From Myotis daubentonii (Eukaryota > Chordata > Mammalia > Chiroptera > Vespertilionidae), in the NCBI RefSeq assembly GCF_963259705.1, contig NC_081840.1, positions 2,123,956 through 2,187,955 of the forward strand: 64,000 nt of DNA, in the 5' to 3' direction. The position numbers and the translations under genes were made by a program. This document shows positions 34,431 through 44,480 of the stretch, piece after piece (the stretch's first letter is position 1; each line of letters starts with the position of its first letter). The notes beneath the pieces were generated by a model, which was not told where the DNA came from, ran no database searches, and saw nothing but the letters and a program-made list of their open reading frames with translations.

Positions 34431-34850
34431 AGGTAAGTGGGTTTTGACTTCAAAAGCAAATTACCTTCGTTGTCTGAAATGTTCTAATATGTAAGCAGCG
34501 CACACAGGGACCATACCCCCGCCGACATGCTACTTGTGACTGTAAAACACGCATTTGCCATGCGTTCGGCTTCTGGGAAGGCACGCCGAGCCGCAGCCAG
34601 TGGCCGTCCTGGAACGCGTGTGTGTTATCTGGGCTCGCATCCCGTCCACAGCCCGCGGAGCCCTGCCTCCCCGGCTCGCGCGGGGGGACGGGGACCCCGA
34701 GCTTCTTCCCAGCTGCGCCGTAAAGCCCGCAGAAGCGCTCGCCCCGCCCCCCCTCGCCGCTTCCACGTCGGAAGTCGGTGCTCTCAAAGGCGGCTGGAGG
34801 TTTTCGTCGTTGCTTCATGTTTTTGAAAACATACCTGCTCTACGTTTGGA

Positions 34851-34895
34851 AATAAACATCTCTATTTTGGTCTATGACATGTTGTGTGGCTTGGA
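34851..34895 (+). terminator. Polyadenylation signal with GT-rich downstream element
   Basis: AATAAA at 34851-34856 is followed about 20 nt later by a GT-rich stretch (atgttgtgtggctt), the expected arrangement of signal, cleavage site and downstream element. It is outside the recognised SINEs, so it is a credible end for SYNE3 transcripts. Confidence 0.55.
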
Positions 34896-35059
34896 AACTT
34901 TTTTTTCTGACGTAAGGGAAGGGGTTTGCCCGAGGAGGTGGGAGGAGAGCGAGGACACGTGACTGGGCCCCTGGATTTTAGACGCTGGCCTCCTTCCGGG
35001 GCCCAACCAGTGCCCGGTCTGTGCAAAGGCTGGGCTCAGGGCCGCAGCCTCCCGGGACC

Positions 35060-35205
35060 CCACGTGACCGTCAGCATCGCCTGGGAAGCATCTTCAACAG
35101 CCAGGCCAGCATCGCCCAGGCCTCCTGGGTCACAATCTGGGGGTGGGGGTTGGGAGGGGTAAGGGGCAGGCCAAGCGGATTTTGAAAATTCCGGATGCGC
35201 TCTGA
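35060..35205 (+). repeat. hAT-Charlie-type MITE remnant (tentative)
   Basis: 'cgtcagcatcgcctgggaagc' and, about 75 bp on, 'cacaatctgggggtggggg' followed by 'ttttgaaaattccggatgcgctctgag' follow the plan of old MER-type hAT elements. Confidence 0.4.
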
Positions 35206-35644
35206 GTAGAGAGATGGCCCCAGACAGAGCCAGGGCGGGTAGCAGGAGGCCACAGGCCACTAAGACCCTTGGTTTCACTAAGGAGTCTGAGGGCTGGGAT
35301 CCGGTGTCCCGCCCACAGTGCCGGCCGCTGCAGGCCCAGGGGATGCGGTTAGAACCAGGGGACCCGGGACACCGTCCCCACGTGCGAGGAGAGGCCTGAG
35401 AGACGGCCCGGGAACCAGTGCCCGCCCCTCGGGACCGCAGGCTCCTAGCAATGGCCTGGCTCGTCACAAAAAGGACAATTATGTCCAGAATCGGAGACGG
35501 AGGCCGAGGTGCACTTCCGTTCAGACCCCCTTTCTGTGAGGAGCGGGATTGGAAACAGAAAGGCTTGCCTCTTGCATATTTATTCCCCTCAAACCGAAAA
35601 AACCCATCATTTTAACAATGCACACAATCCGGTTCCTAATCTGT

Positions 35645-35797
35645 CATTTGATTTCAAAGAGAGGAAGGGAGAGGGAGAGGGAGATGACACATCAATGATG
35701 AGAATCATGGATCAGCTGCCCCCTGCACGCCCCACACTGGGGATCTAGCCTGCAACCTGGGCCTGTGCCCTGACCAGGAATCAAACCGCCAGGCCTG
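35645..35797 (-). repeat. Ves SINE, antisense, truncated
   Basis: 'tttcaaagagaggaagggagag' through 'gaccaggaatcaaaccgcc'. The tRNA head is missing. Confidence 0.8.
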
Positions 35798-36091
35798 TTT
35801 AGCTGATTTTTAAAAACCTTCATCTGTGTAATGTGAAAGTGCATGTGCATCATCCTATCTAATAATAGAAAAACATGGTAATTGACCGTACCTTTGTTAC
35901 GCCTCCCATTGGCTAATCAGTGTGATATGCAAATTAACTGCCAACAAAGATGGCGACTAATTTGCATACTGCAGGCAGGGCGGGACAGCGCAGCTGCCAG
36001 CGCGCGCCACCATCCCAGGCCACAGGCCGGCCCCAGAAGCCCCAGAAGCCGCCTAGAAGCCGGTGATCGGGGTGACCTGAGGGTCCCCTGC

Positions 36092-36540
36092 CCAGGCCTG
36101 ACGCCTCTGGCCAGAGGCGCCAGGCCTGGGTGGGGGGCTGAGCCGGCAATCAGAGGGAGATGGGGGTCCCCTGCCCAGGCCTGACGCCTGGGCCAGAGGC
36201 ATCAGGCCTGGGTGAGGGGCCGATCCGGTGATCGAAGGGTGATTGGGGTCGATGCCTCTGGCTGAGGCGTCAGGCCTGGGCGAGGGCGGAGCCGGCGATG
36301 GAAGGGAGATGGGGGGTCCCCTGCCCAGGCCTGACACCTCTGGCCAAGGTGTTAGGCCTGTGTGAGGGCGGAGCCGGTGATCAGGGGGAGGTGGGGGTCC
36401 CCTGCCCAGGCCTGACACCTCTGGCCAAGGTGTCAGGCCTGCGCGAGGGTGGAGCCGGTGATCAGGGGGAGATGGGGGTCCCCTGCCCAGGCCTGAAGCC
36501 TGGGCCAGAGGCGTCAGGCCTGAGGCCGAGGGGGGGGGGC
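36092..36540 (+). repeat. ~80-bp tandem repeat with internal hairpins
   Basis: About six units of tcccctgcccaggcctgac, gcctctggccagaggcg, tcaggcctgg and gagccggtgatc. Each unit holds an inverted repeat of caggcctga..cctctggc. Confidence 0.9.
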
Positions 36541-36736
36541 AGGCCAGCGATTGGTGTGAACTACAGAGGAAACACCTTTTCTGACTGCTCATTGGTTAAG
36601 CTCCCTGTATGCCACTGGCAATATTCTTAGTAACTTGGGTAATAAGAATCCAAAAAGGTGATCTAGGGTTTTCCACAACACTCCTGGCGAAAAAAAACGA
36701 AGGTCTGCTGCTGGAGGGCTAAGAAATGTCGTCTCC

Positions 36737-36990
36737 TACCCTAGCCACTTTGGCTCAGTGGATAATGCCTCGGCCTGCCGATGGCAGGGTCTGAGTTCAA
36801 TTATGACCAAAGGCATGTACCTAGGTTGCAGGCTCCTCCCTGGCCAGCGCCCAGGTCAGGGCTCATGCAGGAGGCAACCAATCAAAGTGTTCCTCTCACT
36901 TTGATGTTTCTCTCTGTCTTTCCCTTTCTCTTCCACATTCTCTAAAAATCAATGGAAACATATCCTCAGGTGAGGATAAAAAAAATAATA
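36737..36990 (+). repeat. Ves-type SINE (longer subfamily), nested in HeliBat
   Basis: Head ctagccactttggctcagtgg, body caggaggcaaccaatcaaag and tail tcaatggaaacatatcctca-ggtgagg, as in the copy at 10152. Confidence 0.85.
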
Positions 36991-37333
36991 ATAAAGAAAT
37001 TATTATTATATGAAAGACACATCTTGAAAATGCCTAAAGAAAGTTGTCATTTTTTCATGGTGAAGGGACTGGAGTCCGTGTTGATGAAAACACCTTGCTG
37101 GCTGCGGTGACTGGCAGTGGCTGCAGCAGCGCAGTGATGGGGCTGGTGCCTTCCCCTGATCAGCCCGGTCGCCTCCCACAAAGGAAGGCCAGACTGCGGC
37201 TTAGGCCCTATCCCCAAGGGGAGCAGGGAGCGGGCCTAAGCTGTCACTAGGACATCCCCTGAGGGCTCCCAGTATGTGAGAGGGGGCAGGCTGGGCTGAG
37301 GGACCCCCCCCCCCCCAGTGCACGGGCCCCTAG

Positions 37334-37496
37334 TGTATAATAACCAATCGTGGTGTCCGTGTTACTTCCACAGCAGAGGCCTCGAATCTGGGGTCAGGAC
37401 CTTTGGTGTTAAAACCTGGTCTCGGGGGAAACTAGACTCAGTCTCTCCCTTGTTTTAATGTCACACCTTTTTGGGAACCCAGCCCACTGTGACGTT

Positions 37497-37529
<33 letters not shown>

Positions 37530-38086
37530 CGGGCGCAGTTTGCACACCTTCATGGAGCCCTCCTGCCCACTCCTGGCTGGGAGATTAACCCACTTTTATG
37601 CGGATGTGGTTTTTCACAGCCAGGCGTGTTATGGAAGTAATTACCTTACCTTTGTTTTCATCTGCGGCTTCAAGCCCGGCCGTGACGTGCTTAATGGGAG
37701 AGATTCATCATTTCTCGCGGAAACCCCTTGGTGCGAGCCTGGTTCAGCTCCTTGGCCCTGCGGCCCCTCCTGTCACGCCAGCCAGCCCTGGCACCCACCG
37801 CCCTGTGTGACCTTTCTCCCCTGCTTTCCCCTCGGGCTCCTTTGCTGGGTCCCCCTGGCACCGCATGCTGTGTGCCCCCCAGACCTGCTCCCAGCACCCG
37901 GCCCTTTGCGTGGCCTTCAGCTGCCAGTCCCACCAGGAGGCCACCCCTCCCAATGGGCATCCAGGGAAATTGCTCCAAATTGCCCTCGCTCACGTGGCAG
38001 GCGCTTCCCGCCTTGGGCATGTGTGAATAATTGCGGTCCCTTTGGCCTTGGAAGGAGGTGATGGGATGACAGAAAGAAACGTAAAA
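37334..38086 (+). other. Intergenic sequence between HeliBats
   Basis: A CA microsatellite lies at 37498-37530. The rest is unrecognised, and an L2-like stretch at 37740-37960 is possible but weak. Confidence 0.4.
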
Positions 38087-38787
38087 TCTATCAACACTAA
38101 TAAAAGAGAAAAATGGTAATTGGCGTACGAGCTACCCTTTTCATTGGCTAATCAGGGCTATATGCAAATTAACTGCCAACTAAGATTGGCAGTTAACTGC
38201 CAACAAGATGGCGGTTAATTTGCATATGTAGGCACAATGCAGGGAGGCAAAAGGGAAAGCAGGAAGAAGCCCCCTGCCACTGACAGTGATCAGAAACCCA
38301 GGGGGGAGCTAAGAGCTGGGGGGCAGGGCAAAGGCGGCCCTGGGGCCGCCTTTGCCCTGCCCCCCAGCCATGATTGGAGAATCAGGTGCCTTTTCCGCCC
38401 TGGCCAGTGATAGCAGGAAGTAGGGGTGGAGCCAGCGATGGGAGCTGGGCACAGTCGAAGCTGGCAGTCCCGGGAGCTAGGGGTCCCTTGCCTGGGCCTA
38501 AAGCGAAGCCCACGATCGTGGGGCCGCTACAGCTGCGGGTCCCCGCTGCCCGGATCGCGATCGCGGCACACCCTCCCCCCCCCAGCTGCCACTGTAGGTC
38601 CCCGCTGCCCGGGCCGGATGCTTAGGCCAGAGGCATCAGGCCTGGGCAAGGGGCCGATCCTGTGATTGGAGGGTGATGGGGGTCAACGCCTGAGGGCTCC
38701 CAGTATGTGAGAGGGGGCAGGCTGGGCTGAGGGACACTCCCCCCCCACACACACCCAGTGCACGAATTTCGTGCACCGGGCCCCTAG
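38087..38787 (+). mobile_element. HeliBat Helitron, about 700 bp
   Basis: The 5' end is tctatcaacactaataaaag. The 3' end is an intact hairpin (gtgcacgaatttcgtgcac) followed by cgggcccctag at 38777-38787. The interior has an inverted-repeat pair (ctggggggcagggcaaaggc and its reverse), ATGCAAAT (38162-38169), ATTTGCAT (38218-38225) and AAGATGGCGG (38205-38214). Confidence 0.88.
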
Positions 38788-39156
38788 TATATATATAAAG
38801 AGCCAGGGGCCGTCACATCCGAAACAACCGAATGGACGACCAAACAGGCTGAGTGGGGCCACAAGGCTGGCAGGGGGGTTAGTGAGGGACGACCAAATGA
38901 CTGAGCAGCAGGCTGTGTGGGGCAACCAGGCCGGTAGCGGGGAGCAGTTGGGGGTGACCAGGCTGGCAGGGGAGCCAGTTAGGGGCAATCAGGCAGGCAG
39001 GTGTGCAGTTATGAGTTAGCGGTCCTGGATTGTGAGAGGGATGTCTGACTACTGGCAGTTGGACATCCCCTGAGGGGTCCCAGATTGGAGAGGGTACAGG
39101 CTTGGATGAAGGGACCCCCTTCCCCCATGCACGAATTTCGGGCACCAGGCCTCTAG
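38788..39156 (+). mobile_element. Second HeliBat, directly adjacent
   Basis: Starts tatatataaagagccaggg right after the previous CTAG, with gaaacaaccgaatggacgacc typical of another HeliBat subfamily. Ends catgcacgaatttcgggcac and ctctag. The hairpin has one mismatch. Confidence 0.82.
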
Positions 39157-39479
39157 TTATAAAATAAAATGAAAAAACTGGGCGCAGTGTGGTGCCCTGG
39201 TCACACCCTGGAACAGTAAGAGGAGGTTAGCGGAAAACCCCATGAGAGGTAAACGGAGTCTGTGGTTTCCTTATCGTCCCCGTAGCACTTGGTGGTTTGG
39301 ACAAGTGTCCAATGGTCATGTGATGTGAGCCCTGGAGGATGCTGGGTTAAGGGTCTATGGAAAGGTGGTGCTCTTTTTGCACTTTTCTAACATACTCCCA
39401 ATAAAAATTTTATTTTTTAAATTGTTTTGTGGCCTTAGAAAAAATGTAAGGGTTCTCTTTGTCCTTAACTTGCTTCTTT

Positions 39480-39735
39480 AAAAGTGGGGAGGAGCCCTAA
39501 CAGGTTTGGCTCAGTGGATAGAGCATCGGCCTACGGACTGAAAGGTCCCAGGTTTGATTCCAGCCAAGGGCATGTACCTTGGTTGTGGGCACATCTCCAG
39601 TAGGAGGTGTGCAGGAGGCAGCTGATCAATGTTTCTCTCTCATCGATGTTTCTAACTCTCTATCCCTCTCCCTTCCTCTCTGTGAAAAAATCAATAAAAT
39701 ATATTTTAAAAAAATAAAATAAAAGTGGGGAGGAG
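39480..39735 (+). repeat. Ves-type SINE, sense, with 15-bp target-site duplication
   Basis: aaaagtggggaggag at 39480-39494 and 39721-39735. Inside are aggtttggctcagtggatag, the B box, gtgcaggaggcagctgatc and the AT-rich tail. Confidence 0.93.
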
Positions 39736-39737
39736 GT

Positions 39738-39945
39738 TGCCCTAGAGGGTGGCTCTGTTGGTTGGAGTGTCGTCCCGGGCACCAAGAGGCTGCGGGTTTG
39801 ATTCCTGGTCAGGGCACATACCTGGGTGCGGTTCAGTCCCCGGTCTGGGCACGATGTTGCCCTCTCTCTGTCTCTCACTCTTGCTCCCACTCAGTCCCTT
39901 CCTCTCTCTCTAGAATCAATAAACATGTTCTTGGGTGAGGATTTC
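39738..39945 (+). repeat. Older Ves-type SINE, sense
   Basis: Head ccctagagggtggctctgttggttggag, B-box-like gggtttgattcctggtc, then a shortened body and the tail aatcaataaacatgttcttgggtgagg. It immediately follows the previous SINE's duplication. Confidence 0.8.
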
Positions 39946-40165
39946 TGTAAAACTGGGATGAACCTGTTCTTGGAGCAGGTGTGGGGTCAGCCTCCTCTGT
40001 GTTTGCTCCCAGCCACCCTGCATCTCCGAGGTACTTGACCTTGGGAAGGTCTCCAATCCTGAACGATGCTTCCCTTGGAGGGCTGTGGTGGTGAGGACGG
40101 ATGAACAGCATGTGCACGGGGCGGGCACAGGACTTGGCACACAGTAAATGCCCAATTATTGGGAG

Positions 40166-40428
40166 CTCCCGTGCCAGGTCCCTGATCCCAGCAGGTGCCC
40201 GATCCCAGCCTGGTCCCCGATCCCAGCAGGTGCCTGATCCCAGCCAGGTCCCCAATCCCAGCAGCTCCCCAATCCCAGCAGCTTCCCAATCCCGGCAGCT
40301 TCCCAATCCCGGCAGGTTCCTGATCCCAGCAGATCCCTGATCCCACCAGGTTCCCAACCCCACCAGGTCCCCAACCCCAGCCAGGATCCCAGCAGGTACC
40401 CGATCCCAGCAGGTCCTTCTATAAGACC
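40166..40428 (+). repeat. 15-16-bp minisatellite, about 17 copies
   Basis: Units such as tccctgatcccagcagg and ccccaatcccagcagct, with drift along the array. Confidence 0.94.
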
Positions 40429-40769
40429 AGCTCCCTGGCAGGCTGGCCCTGACCGCCCTGAAGGGGACCAGGGAGAAAGCACAATGGACCAGCATCGGAG
40501 GAATTGGTGTGGGCCGCAGGGATGGCCACCCACTAGCTTTGGGGTAACTCGAGCCCCTCTCTGACCTCGGATGCCCTCTCTGTCAGGTGGGGAGCTGGGA
40601 TGGGAGTCACTTTGGAGATCTCCACCAGCGGCGCCCTCCTCTTCAGCCATCGGCCCCACAAGCAGAGGAACCCGTGGAGAGAGCGGTGCAGCGGGCAGCG
40701 CCCAGGGACCTCAGGACCCAGCCCGTGTTTAACCCTTCACGCCGGGCCACGGGTGAGGCGCGCATGCAC

Positions 40770-41062
40770 AGACACATGCTACATACCACAGACACATGCA
40801 CATCTTGCACATATACACCACACCTACTCACCACACACCCCGCACACAGACACACATCACAGACACATGCACACTCTCACACATGTACCCTGTATGCTCC
40901 TGAATGCATGCGTGCATGCACATAGCATACACACAGCAAACACACACATAGATGCACACATACAGACACACACCACACAGAGACACCAGTGATACATACA
41001 GCTACAGACACACCACACACAATTACCACACATGCAAACCACACACAGACGCACAGACCCAC
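40770..41062. repeat. Degenerate CA-rich repeat
   Basis: About 290 bp of interrupted cacaca, acagacacat and cacatgca motifs. Confidence 0.85.
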
Positions 41063-42286
41063 ATGGGCACACGCGTGTGGCTCTCTGGCCAGCCTTTGCG
41101 ACTGAACTACAGGGGTCATTAGACTGGGACCCCTCAGAGTTGTGGGACACATCCCTGGAGAGCCCTCTGTGACTCTCAGACTGAAAGTCAGCTCTTCAGA
41201 AACCAGAACATTCCATTTGAGGCCCTTTCTCTGTCCCGGATATTGTGCATAATTTGAGGATTACTCTGGGCAAGGAAGGGAGAGTGGACTGTGGTCTCCT
41301 TTTCAAAGCTGGGCGCGAAAAGAACAACGCTGCCGTGTGGATTAACACGCATTCGGTGGGCCCTTCGGGGCGGGGGTGGAGCGGTCAGAGTCAGCATCTG
41401 AGGACGCACAGGCCTGGCCTTTGGGGTCAGGGAGGGGTCAGTGTGCAGGGGCTGTGAAGAGAGAGATTGCATTTAATTAAGGACACATCTTCTTACAATC
41501 ACGTTGTTGCAGACAGGCATGTCCGTCCCTGACCAGACGCCCAGGCCCAAACACGGAATGCGCCGTCAAGGTTGCCAGAACACCTCCCACAAGCTACGCG
41601 GAGTGTCCAACCACACGAATGCAGGACAGGGGAAGGCGGGGAGGGAGCCCCGTGCCTGATGGGTAGTGCGTCCCAGGCTTCATAATGCAGCAGCCACAGT
41701 TTGCTGGGCTCGCCCACCTGCTCTTCCATTTGGTTCTTACAATAGACATTAAAGGTGTTATTGCGCCCGATTCCCGAGACTGTTAGGTGCAGAAGAGAAA
41801 ACAGGGTCTCGGGTTAACAGGCTGAGTAGGGGGACCTTGAACAAAAGTCCAAGGCCCCAGGAGGCTGCCTGTGGGGCTGCCCGAGGGGCTGCCTGAGCGC
41901 TGGGTTAAGAAGGACTCTGAGGCTGCAGCCGAGCTCCGAGCTCCGCGGTCCCTTGGCGATGTCTACCCGGTGGTGGGGGCAGGGTGCATGGGAGTCCTTA
42001 GCTTTCGTTCCTTTATCAATAACAGTGATAGATTGCTCTCCTGGTGGGCCCATAAGTCCGCATGCGTCCAGAACCCAGGCAGGAAGCACACTGCTGTGGG
42101 GTCAGGTCCCCACTGAGAGGCCGCACCACAGAAGATACCGTGACGGAGGCTGCGGGTCGCTGCCATGCCGGTGTGCGCCCATGGGTTCCTGAGTCTCATG
42201 GCTTTGAGATGGTGCAGGAGTTTACATGTTAATGTCAAAGATTTTTTTCAATTGGCACCTACTTTGAATACTTAAGAAATACCCGT
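41063..42286 (+). other. Intergenic, unique sequence
   Basis: I see no gene and no recognisable repeat. Confidence 0.5.
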
Positions 42287-42408
42287 GTGAACCGTGTATG
42301 TGTGTGTGAACCGTGTGTGTGTGTGTGTATGTGAACCGTGTGTGTGTGTGTGTATGTGAACCACGTGTGTGTGAACCGTGTGTATGTGTGTGTGTGTGTG
42401 TGTGTGTG
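42287..42408. repeat. (TG)n with tgaaccg interruptions
   Basis: Units of gtgtgtgtgtgtgtatgtgaacc repeated about five times. Confidence 0.93.
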
Positions 42409-42450
42409 CAGACTGGATGTGGCCCACATGCCCTCACTTTGCCCCCTTTG

Positions 42451-42669
42451 GTCAAAATCAGGGGTGGAGGGTGCCCCCTCCATGGGCCATACAAGGCCCG
42501 AGAAATCATTTGGTCTGGCCCTGCCAAGGCACTAGGAGTGAGTTCATTAAATGTTTGGCCAACATAGCAGGCTGATTTTTAAGTTGATAGTTATGTATGG
42601 CCCGCAAATGACGTGATAATATCCAAATGGCCCTGGGCAGAAAAAAGGTTCCCCACCCCTGGTCTAAAA
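42451..42669 (-). mobile_element. hAT-type MITE, 203 bp
   Basis: The element 42459-42661 begins caggggtggaggg and ends ggttccccacccctg, imperfect inverted termini, with 8-bp flanks gtcaaaat and gtctaaaa (6 of 8 equal). The inside contains 'gccaacatagcaggctgatttttaag' and 'gtatggcccgcaaatgac', which I associate with dispersed hAT MITEs. Confidence 0.7.
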
Positions 42670-42784
42670 ACCCCAGGATGCCTTTCAGTTCAAAGTGTCT
42701 ATAATTCCGTGGGCAGGCATGCCATCCCTTCTCAGTGGGCCTGTCATTCCACGCCTGGTCACTTACCCACTTGGTCTGAGATCA

Positions 42785-42905
42785 GTTTGAGCACCTACTA
42801 TGTGCCTGTCAGCCATGATCCCACTCAGGCTTCGCAATGACGCTTCCAGCGCGCTCAGAGTGGTTGCAGACTTGCCCAAGGTTGCATAGCACAGAACCGA
42901 ACCAA
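42785..42905 (+). repeat. MIR SINE
   Basis: 'tgagcacctactatgtgcctgtcag', then 'gacttgcccaaggttgcatagcac' in MIR order. Confidence 0.65.
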
Positions 42906-43438
42906 AATGTGCTCCGTGCTGATTTTCCCAGCTTCTGGGCTTCATAGGTGGGAATTCCATGACACGCTCAGCGCTCGTGGAAAAACACTCTCCAAACACA
43001 GGTGACTACGTAAAGCTGGCCAGGGCTTGAACCCACCCAGTGTCGCGTCTGGCTCTACGGTGGCCTGTCCAGTGTGCAGGCGGACTGTAACTTCATCCTC
43101 TTCAATGAACAGCCCAGCAGGGTTAGCAGGGCTGGGCGGGGACCCGAGGCCTCTGGGCAAGCAGCCCTAGGCTGCCTTCCAGCCCCTAAATTGTCCTAAA
43201 GGGCCACCTGGTTTTGGCTGCCGGTGGAAGGTGGGAGAGAGGGACAGGCCCTGAACGGTGGTATCTTCCCCATCTGTTCCGCATTTCAGGGCTGCTAAAT
43301 ATTTCATGCTCTCCATTGTACCAACAAAGAAAAGCAGAGCTAACCTCTTTGTTACAGGTTAGTAACTGGCATCACTGGTGATTAAACAACACACTTTTCT
43401 CATAACTGGAGGAGGCTGTTTCTGCAGGAGGTTTGTAA

Positions 43439-43657
43439 AGAGAATAGGCTCTCGCCCGGCCAGTGTGGCTCAGTGGTGAAGCATCAACTTGTGGGCCAGA
43501 AGGTCAGGGTTCGATTCCCAGTCAGGGCACATGCCCGGGTTGTGGGCTTGATCCCCAGTAGGGGGCGTGCAGGAGGCAGCCATCAATGATTCTCTCTCAT
43601 CATTGATGTTTCTATCTCTCTTTACCTCTCCCTGCCTCTCTGAAATCAATACAAATA
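43439..43657 (+). repeat. Ves SINE, sense; 5' flank of a nested cluster
   Basis: agagaataggctctc at 43439-43453 precedes the head gcccggccagtgtggctcag. The tail ends acaaata at 43657 and is broken by Helitron insertion. The same flank sequence recurs at 46875-46889 at the far edge of the cluster. Confidence 0.92.
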
Positions 43658-44099
43658 TCCTATCTAATAAAGAGGGAATATGCTAATTGACCCTCATGCC
43701 ATCACAAAGATGGCAGCACCCACAGCCAATAAGGAGGGAATATGCTAATTGACTGCCTGGCCCTCAAAGATGGCAGCGCCCACAGACACAAGATTGCGGT
43801 GCCCAATCCCCTCAGCCCCACCAAGCGCCTGCCTCAGGAGTCCCCCAGTCCCCTCAGCCGCCCAACCGCCCAGGGCCGCCTGAGGCTCAGGTAACCAGGG
43901 CCGCCCGAGGCTCAGGTAACCAGGGCCAGCCGAGGCTTGTGCTGCCAGCAGTGGCAGCAGCAGAGGTGTGATAGGGCATTGCCTTCCCCTGATCACCAGG
44001 TCACCTCCCGCCCCTGAGGGCTCCCAGACTGTGAGAGGGGGCAGGCCACGCTGAGGGACCCCCCTCCAGTGCATGAATTTTCATGCACCTGGCCTCTAG
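43658..44099 (+). mobile_element. HeliBat Helitron, 442 bp, in the SINE tail
   Basis: 5' tcctatctaataaagagg, 3' hairpin gtgcatgaattttcatgcac and ctctag. The 5' region is duplicated (two gaatatgctaattgac copies). Inside are repeated gccgcccgaggctcaggtaaccag units. Confidence 0.9.
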
Positions 44100-44465
44100 T
44101 GTATAATATAAAAAGCGTAATATACAAATAGATCAATGGTTCTCAACCTTCCTAATGCCACAACCCTTTAATACAGTTCCTCATGTTGTGGTGACCCCCA
44201 ATTTCATTGTTACAAATTGAACATAATTAAAGCATAGTGATTAATCACAAAAACAATATGTAATTATATATGTGTTTTCCAATGGTCTTAGGTGACCCCT
44301 GTGAAAGGGTCATTCGACCCCCAAAGGGGTCGCAACCCACAGGTTGACAACCACTGAAATAGACCAAACAGCCGAACAGCGGAACAACTGTCTGGACAAC
44401 CTTCTGGTCAAAGCCGGGGCTGTGAGGGCATACTCTTGCACAAATTTCATGCATTGGGCCTCTAA
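44100..44465 (+). mobile_element. Second HeliBat, split by SPIN
   Basis: Directly follows the first CTAG. 5' gtataatataaaaagcgtaa, then SPIN, then gccgaacagcggaacaac and the 3' end gcattgggcctctaa (CTAG mutated to CTAA). About 140 bp without the nested element. Confidence 0.82.
44126..44364 (+). mobile_element. SPIN-type hAT MITE with 8-bp target-site duplication
   Basis: The element 44134-44356 (223 bp) runs caatggttctcaacc to ggttgacaaccactg and is flanked by aaatagat (44126-44133) and aaatagac (44357-44364). It carries the same tgtaattatatatgtgtttt block as the intronic copy at 17135 and is inserted in the second HeliBat. Confidence 0.9.
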
Positions 44466-44480
44466 TATTTTTATAAAAAG

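Larger units (their letters stand above)
31165..34876 (+). other. SYNE3: Probable SYNE3 3' UTR
   Basis: Non-coding sequence follows the TAG. It contains an A/T-rich stretch at 32960-33080 with a variant TATAAA signal near 33052, a possible proximal end. Further on are the GA-rich minisatellite, the TG array and a canonical AATAAA at 34851. The extent is inferred from signals only, and the transcript could end at either site. Confidence 0.45.
35853..37333 (+). mobile_element. HeliBat Helitron with internal tandem repeats and nested SINE
   Basis: The 5' end tcctatctaataatagaa and the 3' end ggcccctag at 37325-37333 fit HeliBat. The 3' end lacks about 13 bp of the usual hairpin (cagtgcacgggcccctag). 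Inside are CCAAT and octamer-like motifs (35906-35967), an ~80-bp tandem repeat (36092-36540), unassigned sequence (36545-36735, 36991-37105) and a Ves SINE (36737-36990). Treating it as one element is inference. It could be two fused copies. Confidence 0.65.

Noticed and set aside
44100..44465. The short HeliBat as the 3' half of the preceding element
   Set aside because: A complete 3' hairpin and CTAG end the first element at 44099, and a new 5' end begins at once, so two elements are more likely.
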